NCBI RefSeq assembly: GCF_000717245.1
Contig: NZ_JNYQ01000031.1
Span: forward strand, 1-16,006
Source of the DNA: Kitasatospora papulosa
GTDB lineage: Bacteria; Actinomycetota; Actinomycetes; Streptomycetales; Streptomycetaceae
Reading direction: 5' to 3'
Length of the DNA: 16,006 nucleotides
Program-made: the position numbers and the translations under genes
In this document: piece by piece, positions 1 to 6,815 of the stretch
Layout: the number at the start of each line of letters is the position of its first letter
Position numbering within the stretch: the stretch's first letter is position 1
Notes under the pieces: model-generated
Told to the model about the DNA's origin: nothing
Seen by the model: only the letters and a program-made list of their open reading frames with translations
Databases searched by the model: none

Positions 1-475
1 CACTGAGCTGTCGGCGCGTCACACCGGCGTTCTACCGTGATCCGTCCCGGCACGGCAGCGGAACGCAGATATTGATCACGACCTCACACAGGCCCTAGAC
101 CGCGAATCGGTGGCTGCCTCCTGGGCAGTCGCGATGGGCCCTCTGCGATCCCTCCCTGAGAATGATCCAACTCGGCCGCAGCATAGTCTGCTTCAGATTG
201 ATCCACCCGTCTGGGCCAGTAGCCCGGTGGGCCCAGACCCACATGGACGCCATCCTCACCCACCGCGAGAACCACGACGCACAAACCTCCTGACCATAAA
301 TAGGCACTCCCCAGACGTAGCCCGCCCACCTGGGGCGAAGCCAGCTACTCAGAGCATCGGGTTCCAGCGCCCCATGTGTGTCCACCATCAGGGGTGGACT
401 CACGCGTTACTTTTGCGCCGTCTTCTGGTCCTTGTTCAGCCGTTGAGGAAAATGGATACGGCAAGCGAGACAGCA
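1..475. other. No recognised gene at the left edge
   Basis: I see no gene I can name here. A short plus-strand frame, open from about 99 and ending in a TGA at 291-293, could encode a tail with the segment GPVARWAQTHMDAILTHREN (about 217-276). This looks more protein-like than its surroundings and may be the end of a decayed gene. No start with a ribosome binding site is visible. The last 50 bases (about 430-475) resemble the DNA upstream of the second secreted-protein gene, so that gene's upstream region probably begins here. Confidence 0.3.
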
Positions 476-481
476 GTTGTG

Positions 482-513
482 TTGACTCCTCATCGAATCG
501 AACATCCGACCGC
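482..513 (+). promoter_or_regulatory. Conserved upstream block of the secreted-protein gene
   Basis: This stretch contains TTGACT (482-487) and AATCGAACATCCG (496-508). The paralogous gene on the minus strand has a matching TGACT followed by AATCGAACACCCG in its upstream region (11468-11488). Conservation of this non-coding block between the two copies suggests a promoter or operator. TTGACT resembles a -35 element, but no clear -10 hexamer follows at the usual spacing, so the exact role is inferred. Confidence 0.4.
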
Positions 514-559
514 AAGTTGCCGGACGTCTGGCAACGCGGCAACGTGAGAGGAGATCATC

Positions 560-943
560 TTGAAGTTGCACACTCGCATTCGGAAGGCCAAGAAGACGGC
601 GGTCGTTTCCGCGGCCCTCCTCGGCCTGGTCATACCGACGAACGCTCTGCTCACCGCCACACCGGCCGCCGCCGCTGTCTCCTGCATCGGATGGGGATGG
701 AAGAACTACGACGCCGGCGACGGCTACATGGTGAAGAGCGGCACCCACCTGAAGGCCGGCCCGTACTCGGCATGCGACAACCTCACGACTACCATCCCCG
801 AGGGCGCCCACCTCTACTACCACTGTTATGTAAAGAACGACTACGACAACACCTGGACCCACGTGCGGATCGCTGGAACGAGCATCGAGGGCTGGACCTC
901 GGACGACAACCTCGATGACAACGGTGCGCGTATTCACTGCTGA
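560..943 (+). CDS. Small secreted four-cysteine protein (SH3-like), copy 1
   Basis: The gene encodes a 127-residue exported protein of unknown function. Residues 1-39 form a signal peptide: basic n-region (KLHTRIRKAKK), hydrophobic core, and an Ala-rich AAAA site for signal peptidase I. The mature part of about 88 residues has cysteines at 42, 72, 89 and 127 (the last residue), enough for two disulfides. It ends in a segment resembling bacterial SH3-like domains (TWTHVRIAGTSIEGWTSDDNL). The start is TTG at 560, chosen because AGGAG (549-553) lies 6 bases upstream and because the paralogue at 11033-11413 has the same TTG start and ribosome binding site. The two proteins align end to end with all four cysteines kept. 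It appears monocistronic. A role as a secreted peptide, inhibitor or wall-binding protein is possible but not shown. Confidence 0.85.
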   Translation: MKLHTRIRKAKKTAVVSAALLGLVIPTNALLTATPAAAAVSCIGWGWKNYDAGDGYMVKSGTHLKAGPYSACDNLTTTIPEGAHLYYHCYVKNDYDNTWTHVRIAGTSIEGWTSDDNLDDNGARIHC

Positions 944-969
944 GCCCGTGGCGACAACGCTCCACGGCT
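943..969 (+). terminator. Hairpin after the secreted-protein gene
   Basis: AGCCCGTGG (943-951) can pair with CCACGGCT (962-969), with one bulged C and a 10-base loop. It begins inside the stop codon region. There is no T-tract, which is common for Streptomyces terminators. Confidence 0.45.
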
Positions 970-1047
970 GAGGAGACCGGGCCCCAGCTGGCTGCGCTAC
1001 CTCCTCACCTGATGTGACCGGTGGTACTGCTGAAAAGTCTGGCTTCG

Positions 1048-1082
1048 CCGCGGACTGATCTCTCGGACTGATCAGTCCGCGG
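1048..1082. repeat. Perfect 13-bp inverted repeat
   Basis: CCGCGGACTGATC (1048-1060) is the exact reverse complement of GATCAGTCCGCGG (1070-1082), with a 9-base loop. The loop also makes CGGACTGATC occur twice in tandem. It lies about 105 bases after the secreted-protein gene. It could be a second terminator, an operator or a recombination site. No T-tract follows. Confidence 0.55.
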
Positions 1083-1452
1083 TTGCCGGCTCATCGACGG
1101 ACCACCGGTCACGCACCACCGCACACCACCTACCGACCCGCCCGCCCTCAGCGGCCCCGCTCGCGGGCCCCTGGCCCAGACACCCAACGCCATCACAGAT
1201 GGCACCACACATGATCTTTCGTATGACGCGCCAAACGGGCCCCGCACCCGCAGGGCACCCCCGCCACAGCTCTCTACACCCGCGAGAGCGACCAGACCAT
1301 GAGGCGCGGCCCGGGTCAGGCAGACAGCTCGGGTAGCCGCTTGAGATCATCGACCGGCCGGACCGGCGAACACTCCGCGCCGGCCCGGCACGTCCCCTCC
1401 CTCACGCCGGGGAATCGGCCTCCCGGAAACCGGCGTGGCTCCCCGGGCCGGC
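1083..1452. other. Stretch without recognisable gene
   Basis: All long frames here are low-complexity products of high GC content (Arg, Pro, Gly and Ala rich). They lack a ribosome binding site or recognisable motifs. I see nothing I can support. Confidence 0.4.
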
Positions 1453-1739
1453 TGACAGCCTGAGCGCATCACCGAGCACACCGGCCCCGGATCTACCAGA
1501 CCGACCACGACAGCACCGACCCCCACACCACCCTGCCCGGGCACCAATACATCGAGCTGACCGGCGGACCGCTCGACGGGCAACCCTTCGACGCCACCGG
1601 CCTCACCCCCGACGAACGCACCACAGGCGCCTACCTCATCACCCCACACAGCACCTACGGACCCGGAGGGCGCGCCTCCTACGGACCGACCTCCACCCGC
1701 CCCAACGGACCCTGAGTCTGGGAAGGCGACGTCCCCTGA
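1453..1739 (+). pseudogene. Remnant of a Streptomyces plasmid/ICE-type small protein
   Basis: The plus strand reads as a coherent small protein around IYQTDHDSTDPHTTLPG, YIELTGGPLDG, DERTTGAYLITPHS and YGPGGRASYGP. I recall this pattern from short hypothetical proteins of Streptomyces mobile elements, but I cannot name a family. The frame from 1491 meets a TGA at 1713-1715 where a Trp codon (TGG) would continue to VWEGDVP and a second TGA at 1737-1739. Upstream, the sensible sequence (ERITEHTGP) is in another frame, joined at the C-run near 1485-1488 by an apparent one-base loss. No start codon with a ribosome binding site remains. It is non-functional as it stands unless the sequence contains errors. 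Confidence 0.4.
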
Positions 1740-1829
1740 CCCTCGCAACACCCCTAGCCAGCCGCCGGACCCCCTCGACACCATGACTCTGAGCGGCCCT
1801 TCCCCTCCCGTCGGACCGCTCGCCCCTGA

Positions 1830-1853
1830 CGCCCCGCAGACGACTGCGGGGCG
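1830..1853. terminator. Perfect 10-bp stem terminator
   Basis: CGCCCCGCAG (1830-1839) pairs perfectly with CTGCGGGGCG (1844-1853) across the 4-base loop ACGA, followed by TTCGCGT. It sits about 90 bases downstream of the preceding remnant gene. It is a strong intrinsic-terminator-like hairpin and could act in both directions. Confidence 0.7.
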
Positions 1854-1902
1854 TTCGCGTAGGCACCCGCGCAGGCCGGAGCACCGGATCAGGGTCCCGC
1901 CA

Positions 1903-2657
1903 TTTGCTGAGCTTCGCTCAGACCTCGACAAGCTCCGCGTCGACGACTGACGGGTCGACAACCTCACGTTCGGCTGCGCCGCGTCGTCGAGGCGGGCGAA
2001 CAGGAGGTGGTACGTGGATCACACGGCACACCGGGGCGGGCCGCTCGACTGTCGCGCGGTGGTACGCGCTGCGCCACGAGCAGCCGCCGGAGCGCCGCCA
2101 CCCGGAACGGGTGATCACGATCGACCGGATCGACTACTACGGCCAAGAGGCCGTCGAGGCGTTCTGGGCTGCGCACCAGCAGGGCGTAGGGACAGCCAGG
2201 TTGGGCGTCTCCGGGCGCAGGAGCGGACCCGAGGGCTTGAGGGCGCGGGGCGGGACGCCCGGTGTCTCAGAAGCGCGCCCAGGCCGTTGAGATCGCGCTT
2301 ACGGAGCTGCGCCGGGCCGGGGGCTACCAACGCGGCCTGGCCGCGCGGCTGGCCCGGGCGGACAGCGGCGGCGCGAGCACGTGGGAGCGGGCCGTCGCCG
2401 ACGCACGGGCCACGTACGGCGCCGAGCTCGGCGCGGACAGCGAGGCGCAGCGGCCGGCGTCGCAGCCGGAGGAGGACCACCGGCACCGCCAGGGCCGGCT
2501 GCGCCCCGTCGTCCTGCCTCTGGTCGGCCCGGCGCCCCGCGTCGGGCCGGAAAGGGTGCCAGCGCAGCGCCGCCGCTTGCCCGCGACCGCCCGCACCACC
2601 AGCCACCACACCCCATCACCACAGCAGGGCAGACCGGGAGAACAAGGGGAAGTCTGA
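1903..2657 (+). pseudogene. Multiply frameshifted helix-turn-helix protein of mobile-element type
   Basis: Read through successive frames, the plus strand gives one coherent protein: DLDKLR, then RRLTGRQPHVRLRRVVEAGE, then WITRHTGAGRSTVARWY with RVITIDRIDYYGQEAVEAFW, then a linker, then AVEIALTELRRAGGYQRGLA and RLARADSGGASTWERAVADAR. The third part resembles a helix-turn-helix of the kind in Streptomyces plasmid/ICE regulators, and the last part resembles a second DNA-binding segment. The frame changes by one missing base each time, near 1937, 2012, 2181 and 2262. Most fall next to short G or C runs. The 3' end (after 2558) enters repeat copy A. As written no full product can be made. The family assignment is inference from motif appearance. 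Confidence 0.45.
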
Positions 2658-2663
2658 GTACTC
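2654..2663. promoter_or_regulatory. TGAGTACTCA palindrome, copy A
   Basis: This is a perfect 10-bp palindrome followed by CCACACGAAAAC. Its half site (ACTCAC / GTGAGT) is the core of the iteron-like motif found further along the block, so the same protein may bind both. The site is identical in copy B. Confidence 0.4.
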
Positions 2664-2724
2664 ACCACACGAAAACCGGGGTCTGAGCTGTCGTTGTGCA
2701 AGGGCCGCCGATTTTCGGGTGTCG

Positions 2725-2790
2725 GCATTGTTGTCGCTGTTGTCGTCGCTGTTGTTGTGGTGGATGTTGTCGCCGTTGTTGTCGCCGTCA
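2725..2790. repeat. Trinucleotide tract (GTT/GTC/GCC), copy A
   Basis: About 66 bases consist of triplets of the form KTYG, such as GTTGTCGCTGTTGTCGTCGC. Copy B has a shorter version (9189-9246), so its length varies between copies as expected for replication slippage. In one minus-strand frame it reads as Thr/Ala repeats and in another as Asp/Asn repeats. There is no sign that either is translated. Confidence 0.6.
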
Positions 2791-3049
2791 TACGGCCGGT
2801 CCTTACCCTGGCTCGTCGGGGCCGAGGGCGCCCCGCACGCCGGGAGCGCCCGGGGGTGAGCCCCGGGGGTCCGGGACGCCGCCCAGGAGGCTGTCAGCGG
2901 CGGTGCTCGAGGGCCAGAGCCTGTTTCCGGGCCCGGCGACCGCAGTTGCCGTGTGTCAGGGTGTCGGGGCCCCAAAGCGGGGTGCTGGGCTCTGGCACCG
3001 GCGGCGGAGCTCCCGCCCCGACCATCTGCGCGTCATGCGTCGCGTGCCG

Positions 3050-3229
3050 TGGTGAGTGGCCGCGCACGCGCCTGACCTGCGGTGATGAGTTTCTGACGGG
3101 GAAACTCACCACGCCCCGGACGAAAACTCACTGCCCCCGTGCGCACCCACCGCGAAAACTCACTGCCACCCTGCGGACGCACTCCGAAAACTCACTGGGC
3201 CCGTGTGGGCTCACTGCGAAAACTCACTG
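3050..3229. repeat. Iteron-like array 1 (GAAAACTCACTG, 32-bp spacing)
   Basis: Four identical GAAAACTCACTG motifs start at 3122, 3154, 3186 and 3218, exactly 32 bp apart (three helical turns). A variant, GGAAACTCACC, sits at 3100. Reverse-orientation sites lie at 3050 (TGGTGAGTGGC) and 3084 (GATGAGTTTC), so 3081-3113 forms an inverted repeat. The intervening bases of the units are also related (CCGTGCGCAC, CACCGC). Such phasing is typical of arrays bound cooperatively on one face of the helix: replication iterons, partition sites or TraB-type transfer loci. Which of these applies is not visible. The array ends 24 bp from the stop of the adjacent gene fragment. Confidence 0.8.
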
Positions 3230-3253
3230 TCGCAGGTCAGCGGCCTGCCTGGG

Positions 3254-3676
3254 TTAGTTGACGACCTGGACCTCGTGGACGGCGGCAGTGAACGGCGTGG
3301 TCCTGGTCTCGGTGAAGGTCCCGCCGTCGTTGAGGGCGGGTGCGGTCCAGGTGACGGTCCAGGCCGCGGTCGCGGTCCCCTTGAACCGGCCGCCGGGCTG
3401 TTCGTAGGAGGGGCGTTCGTAGAGGTGTCCGCAGTCCGGCGACATGGCCTTGCCCCGGGACTGCCTGTACGGGGTGCCCGGGCCCCTGCACGTGACCGTG
3501 GTGCCGTCACCCATCGCCCACCGCACCCTCGTCACCCTCGCGGTCGCGGTGACCGTGACACCGCCGGCCGTGGCCGACGCGGTCGCCGGACCGAACGTCG
3601 TGGCCGAGGGGGCGGCCCACATCCACATCGGCATCCCGACCACATACGTCCCCGCGGCCCGAGGGCTGGCCACCTT
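3254..3676 (-). pseudogene. 3' fragment of an 'ATP/GTP-binding protein' family gene, copy A
   Basis: The minus strand encodes the C-terminal 140 residues of the Streptomyces family usually annotated as ATP/GTP-binding protein (my recollection of the family; its function is not established). Conserved family features are VGMPMWMW, TASATAGGVTVTATA, VRWAMGDGTTVTCRGPGTPY, SPDCGHLYER and the terminal VHEVQVVN. The family is normally about 270-300 residues with an N-terminal region that is missing here. Homology to copy B ends at 3676 with no start codon context, so this is a truncated gene. It keeps AAWTVTWTAP, where copy B has lost four residues. Its stop is TAA, whereas copy B ends in TGA. Confidence 0.7.
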
Positions 3677-3909
3677 AAAGCGCTCCGCACACGAGCTTGC
3701 TGGCCGCGGTCCCCATCGCGGCCGCTGGGCGCCGGTGGAGTGGGGACCTGCGTCGGTGCGGCGCGCCGCGGTTTCCCACGAAATCCGGTGGAGTCTCAGC
3801 GGCCGGAAGTGGTTGGGTCCTGCTCAATGATTCGTTGACACGGCCCGACACAGTGCGAGGCGCAAGGTCCGAATCGCAGGGCGGTCTAGCCCGCGCGTCG
3901 TCGAGTGAT
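3677..3909. other. Unique spacer between repeat A and the methyltransferase
   Basis: No gene is recognisable. TTGACA occurs at 3835-3840, about 85 bases before the methyltransferase start, and could be a -35 box. No good -10 follows at 16-19 bases. The rest is GC-rich sequence unrelated to copy B. Confidence 0.3.
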
Positions 3910-3914
3910 GGAGG
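3910..3914 (+). promoter_or_regulatory. Ribosome binding site that fixes the methyltransferase start
   Basis: GGAGG at 3910-3914 is 8 bases before GTG 3923. The upstream in-frame GTG (3905) and ATG (3908) overlap or precede this site and have no Shine-Dalgarno sequence of their own. This favours 3923 as the start. Confidence 0.65.
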
Positions 3915-3922
3915 TTATCGCG

Positions 3923-4711
3923 GTGGCTGGTTATGGGGCGCTTTCCGACGTATACGAGTGGCTGATCGGGGACGACAAGTTGACCCCCGCCAAGGCAGCC
4001 GCGGTTTACTACAGCGATGTGGTGGGTTCTCTGCCGCCCAACGCACGTGTCCTCGACTGCGCGTGTGGAACCGGCCAGCTCGCCGTCGGTCTCGCGAGTC
4101 TTGGCCTTGACGTGGTCGCCGCAGACGCCAGCAGCGGGATGGTTCGCCGGACCGAGAAGGCCGCCGACGAGCAGGATGTCTCGCTTCGAGCCCTCCGCGC
4201 GAGCTGGGACGAACTGCCCGACCACCTGGAGGACTCCACGTTCGGTCTGGTGTTCTGCGTCGGCAATTCGCTCGGGCACGCCGAGGGCGCAGTCGGGCGC
4301 CTGACCGCACTGGAAGCGATGTCGCGGCTGCTGAATCCGGGCGGACGCCTGGTGCTCCACTCACGCAACTGGGAACTCGTGTGCTCCGCTGGCTCACGGG
4401 TAGACGTCCGCGATCGACTCATCCGCCGCAACGGCCGCGAAGCGGTCGTCAGCTACTACTGGCAGATCGAGCAGCGCTGGGAGCAGGAACACTTCCTTGA
4501 GATCGTGGTCGCCCAGATCGAGCCGGACGGGGCAGTGCAAGCCTGCTCGGAGCGGTTGTCCATCTGGCCTTACCGGTACGTGGACCTCGTGTCGCAGTTG
4601 CGGAGTGTCGGGCTCACGGTGCAGTCCACGACCTTCGACCCCGAGAGCGATGAATACCTGGTGGTCGCCAGCCGCGACCAGGTGCGAGGCAAGTCTGAGC
4701 CGACGCGCTGA
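3923..4711 (+). CDS. Class I SAM-dependent methyltransferase
   Basis: This is a 262-residue cytosolic enzyme predicted to transfer a methyl group from S-adenosylmethionine to a small substrate. The Rossmann-type fold is shown by motif I VLDCACGTGQLAVGLA (residues 43-58), the acidic end of strand beta-2 at Asp68 (VVAADAS), motif LVFCVGNSLGH (109-119) and LLNPGGRLVLHSRN. The GNSLGH signature and total length resemble glycine/sarcosine N-methyltransferase-like enzymes, but the substrate cannot be told from sequence. The GTG start at 3923 is preferred over 3905/3908 because of the GGAGG at 3910-3914. The gene is intact, unlike most of its neighbours, and stands alone facing a convergent DUF6233 gene. 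It lies in the unique segment between the two long direct repeats. Confidence 0.9.
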   Translation: MAGYGALSDVYEWLIGDDKLTPAKAAAVYYSDVVGSLPPNARVLDCACGTGQLAVGLASLGLDVVAADASSGMVRRTEKAADEQDVSLRALRASWDELPDHLEDSTFGLVFCVGNSLGHAEGAVGRLTALEAMSRLLNPGGRLVLHSRNWELVCSAGSRVDVRDRLIRRNGREAVVSYYWQIEQRWEQEHFLEIVVAQIEPDGAVQACSERLSIWPYRYVDLVSQLRSVGLTVQSTTFDPESDEYLVVASRDQVRGKSEPTR

Positions 4712-4851
4712 TCCGCCTTTCGTCGTCGTTGCCGACTTTCCAGCTCGCGACCGCCTGCAGCGCTTCGCGAAGTGTTCAGCGCTTGAAACGGTTGCTTCGG
4801 TTGCGGTCCTCACCCTGCATCTGGCCTGCTCAAGCTGAGGTTGGAAACAGC

Positions 4852-5199
4852 TCAGTGCAGCAATCCGGTCTGGGGTCGGCAGACCTCGCACGGCTCAATG
4901 TCCGGTTCGACGAGCGCGACCAGGGCGTCCTCGCGGGAGATCAAGCCGACCTGATCGGGGTAGGTGGCGCAGCCTGCGCGGTGGAGCAGTGCGGTGGACG
5001 AGGAGCGCTGCGGCTGGATCTTCCAGGACATCTCGGCGCGTGCCCGCTCGCGGCGTGCCCGTTCCTGGGCTTCCTGGATCTCGAGTTCCCGGACGCGGCG
5101 CTCGGTCTGTCCGACCTGCCAGCGCAGCCAGTCCAACAGGGCCCAATTCTTCTCCAGGTCGCTGATGGTATGGGAGGTGTGGGGCGGGTTGTGGGGCAT
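4852..5199 (-). CDS. DUF6233 family protein
   Basis: This 115-residue protein belongs to a family common in Streptomyces accessory DNA and of unknown function. Residues 14-65 are a charged helical region with WALLDWLRWQVGQTERRVRE, likely a coiled coil. The C-terminal half carries HRAGC (Cys77) and CEVCRPQTGL (Cys104, Cys107). This matches the family's closing pattern of a GDC motif and a CxxCRPDTxL motif, possibly a metal or redox site. The ATG at 5199 is chosen because it lies 2 bases after the TAG stop of the upstream gene (TAGCCATG), implying translational coupling. Family members are normally encoded beside small hypothetical genes like that one. Confidence 0.75.
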   Translation of the reverse strand: MPHNPPHTSHTISDLEKNWALLDWLRWQVGQTERRVRELEIQEAQERARRERARAEMSWKIQPQRSSSTALLHRAGCATYPDQVGLISREDALVALVEPDIEPCEVCRPQTGLLH

Positions 5200-5201
5200 G
5201 G

Positions 5202-5433
5202 CTAGGCGTCGGGGCCGACGGGGGTGTCGTGGGCGTGCTTGAGGGCGGTACGGGCCTCCACGCGGTCCGGGCCGGACAGCGTCGCCCAGTAGGGGTGGGT
5301 AATGATCTGGGTGGTCAGCTCCAGAATGCGGGCCCCGGTATCCGGCGAGGCATTCGGCCTGTTCGGGGGTGTAGTCGGGGCTGCCCGGCTCCTGCGGCGC
5401 ATAGTCGACCACCTCCGCACGCGGCACCCGCAT
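5202..5433 (-). pseudogene. Small hypothetical gene with one-base frameshift, coupled to DUF6233
   Basis: The minus strand reads MRVPRAEVVDYAPQEPGSPD and YTPEQAECLAGYR in one frame and ARILELTTQIITHPYWATLS with RVEARTALKHAHDTPV in the next. Removing one G from the GGGG run near 5337-5340 joins them into a 76-residue protein ending at TAG 5202-5204. ATG 5433 has GGAGG 6 bases upstream on the minus strand. The C-terminal helix resembles short Streptomyces hypothetical proteins that accompany DUF6233 genes; I cannot assign a function. The start and its ribosome binding site lie at the edge of a transposase remnant on the other strand. Either the gene is truly broken or the sequence has one extra base. 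Confidence 0.5.
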
Positions 5434-5811
5434 CCTCAGCCTCCGCCCGAAGGAACTCCACGAGACCCTGACCGAGGCCCGGGCCGAGCAGGCCACCAAG
5501 ACCTGGAAGACCAAGTACGCCCTCCGCACCGGGATCGAGGGCACCATCAACCAGGCCCTCGACGTCACCGGCCTCCGCCGGGCCCGCTACCGCGGCCTGC
5601 CCAAGGTCCGCCTCAAGCACGCCTTCTCCGCCGCCGCCGTCAACGTCATCCGCCTCGAGCCCACTGGAACCCCAGCCAACCGTCCTTCACACCCCGGACC
5701 AGCAGACTCACCCGCCTCAGCTACCAACTCGCAGCCCAAACCCCGAAGGGTGCGGCTCCGGCACCGGGGCCGCGGAATACTCGGCTGCAACTGAGGCTGT
5801 TCCGCTCATAG
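5405..5811 (+). pseudogene. C-terminal remnant of an IS1182-like DDE transposase
   Basis: The plus strand encodes LRPKELHETLTEARAEQ, TWKTKYALRTGIEGTINQAL and GLRRARYRGLPKVRLKHAF, followed by SAAAVNVIRL. This matches the end of IS1182-family transposases, including the conserved Glu of the DDE triad in GIEGT and the RYRG motif. The natural ending (HWNPSQPSFTPRTSRLTRLS) is in a different frame, joined near 5652 by an apparent one-base deletion. About three quarters of the transposase, both inverted repeats and any start are missing. It is a dead fragment whose left edge abuts or overlaps the start of the neighbouring small gene on the other strand. Confidence 0.7.
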
Positions 5812-5884
5812 GATCCTCATTCGAGGCGCTGACATGGCGCTGTGCCGCCAGTTGGCACTCGACGGACCGAGAATGCGTGGTGCA

Positions 5885-6597
5885 ATGGGCAGCCGACTCT
5901 CAGCAATCTCCTTCGACGCGCACCAATCCGAGCGCCTGACGCATTTCTGGTCCGGCGTCCTGGGCTTGGAGAGAACCGACGATTCTTACGACGGCATCGC
6001 CCTGCCGTCCGGGAATGATGCCGATACCGCCTCGGCTTCCGTCCCTCCCAGGCGCAGAAGACCGCCCAGAACCGGCTGCACTTCGACCTAACCAGCTCCT
6101 CCCTGGAGGACCAGCAGGAGACCGTGGCCAGGGCGCTCGACCTCGGCGCGCAGCACGCCGACGTCGGCCAGGGGCCGGACGCGTCCCATGTGGTGCTCGC
6201 CGACCCTGAGGGCAACGAGTTCTGTGTGATCGAGCCGGGCAACAATTTCCTGGCCGGCTGTGGCTTCATCGGAGCGCTCGCCTGCGATGGTTCGCAGACC
6301 GTGGGCTACTTCTGGAGCGAGGCACTGGGCTGGCCACTGGTCTGGGACCAGGACGAGGAGACCGCCATCCAGTCACCGAACGGCGGTACGAAGATCACGT
6401 GGGGAGGTCCGCCGTTGATGCCAGACCCTGGCAAGGACCTGCACTTCGACCTCGCGCCGGACGGCGATCAGCAAGCGGAGGTCGAGCGCCTGCTCTCCCT
6501 CGGGGCGAAGCGTCTGGACTCCGCCCACGGCGAGGACGGCACAGTGCTGCTGGCCGACCCCGACGGGAACGAGTTCCGCGTGCTCACGCGCCGGTGA
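5885..6597 (+). pseudogene. VOC/glyoxalase-family protein, frameshifted
   Basis: The two-module protein belongs to the vicinal-oxygen-chelate fold used by glyoxalase I, bleomycin-resistance and dioxygenase relatives; its substrate is unknown. The first part (MGSRLSAISFDAHQSERLTH, then FWSGVLGLE) starts at ATG 5885. The second frame carries QNRLHFDLTSSSLEDQQETV, HVVLADPEGNEFCVIEPG, YFWSEALGWPLVWDQD and the second-module metal motif VLLADPDGNEFRVL. Adding one G in the ACCGCC near 6029 joins the frames into about 237 residues, the usual length for this family. As written, translation from 5885 stops at 6091. A product starting at GTG 6124 would contain a truncated first module and an intact second module. 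No strong ribosome binding site precedes either start. Confidence 0.75.
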
Positions 6598-6815
6598 AGC
6601 CGGAGCCGACAACCAGCCGAATTGCGCAGTGTGGGCGTACACCTGAACGTGCACCGGTAGGTACGGCTCAACGTGCACGAAGCCACGGAACCTCTTCGGG
6701 CTGCTGATACTTGCCACGGTGATCGCTGGGGGCCTGTTGTTGTCGCGGGCCGCGGCTTGATCGGTGGAAGTTCAGGGACGAGGACGCGAAAGGCGAGATC
6801 ACCTGGGGAGGCGTA

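Larger units (their letters stand above)
2558..3676. repeat. Long direct repeat, copy A
   Basis: This block recurs in the same orientation at 9030-10245. Shared landmarks in order are GCCAGCGCAGC, the TGAGTACTCA palindrome, a GTTGTC-type trinucleotide tract, TTTTCGGGTGTCG, CGTCATACGGCCGGTCCTT, an inverted repeat, a 32-bp-spaced iteron array and the minus-strand 3' gene fragment. Copy A lacks about 170 bp present in copy B (near 2936, opposite about 9385-9560). It has two extra 32-bp units and a 12-bp tandem extra near 3350. Homology stops abruptly after CCACCTT (3676). Confidence 0.85.

Noticed and set aside
376..918. 180-codon plus-strand frame over the first secreted-protein gene
   Set aside because: It is an out-of-frame shadow. 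The secreted-protein frame has a signal peptide, a ribosome binding site and a full paralogue.
1347..1967. Long minus-strand frame (206 codons)
   Set aside because: It is the shadow of the plus-strand remnants. The product is Gly/Val/Arg-rich without motifs, and a terminator hairpin lies within it.
2014..2859. 281-codon plus-strand frame
   Set aside because: It is mostly Arg/Ala-rich antiframe sequence. Only a short part (about 2181-2262) contributes to the frameshifted helix-turn-helix gene.
3122..3229. Possible CRISPR array because of regular 32-bp spacing
   Set aside because: The identical part is only 12 bp, the 20-bp intervals are related to one another rather than unique spacers, and no cas gene is present.
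3835..3863. TTGACA-based promoter for the methyltransferase
   Set aside because: No -10-like hexamer follows at 16-19 bases, so I only mention the TTGACA as a possible -35 box.
3858..3895. tRNA 3' end or attachment site resembling a T-arm (GGTCCGAATC)
   Set aside because: No acceptor stem, D-arm or anticodon arm can be found around it, and there is no neighbouring integrase.
4758..4784. Two CAGCGCTT words and a CTTCGCGAAG palindrome after the methyltransferase
   Set aside because: The stem is short and no T-tract follows. It could be a weak terminator between convergent genes, but the support is too thin to list as a feature.
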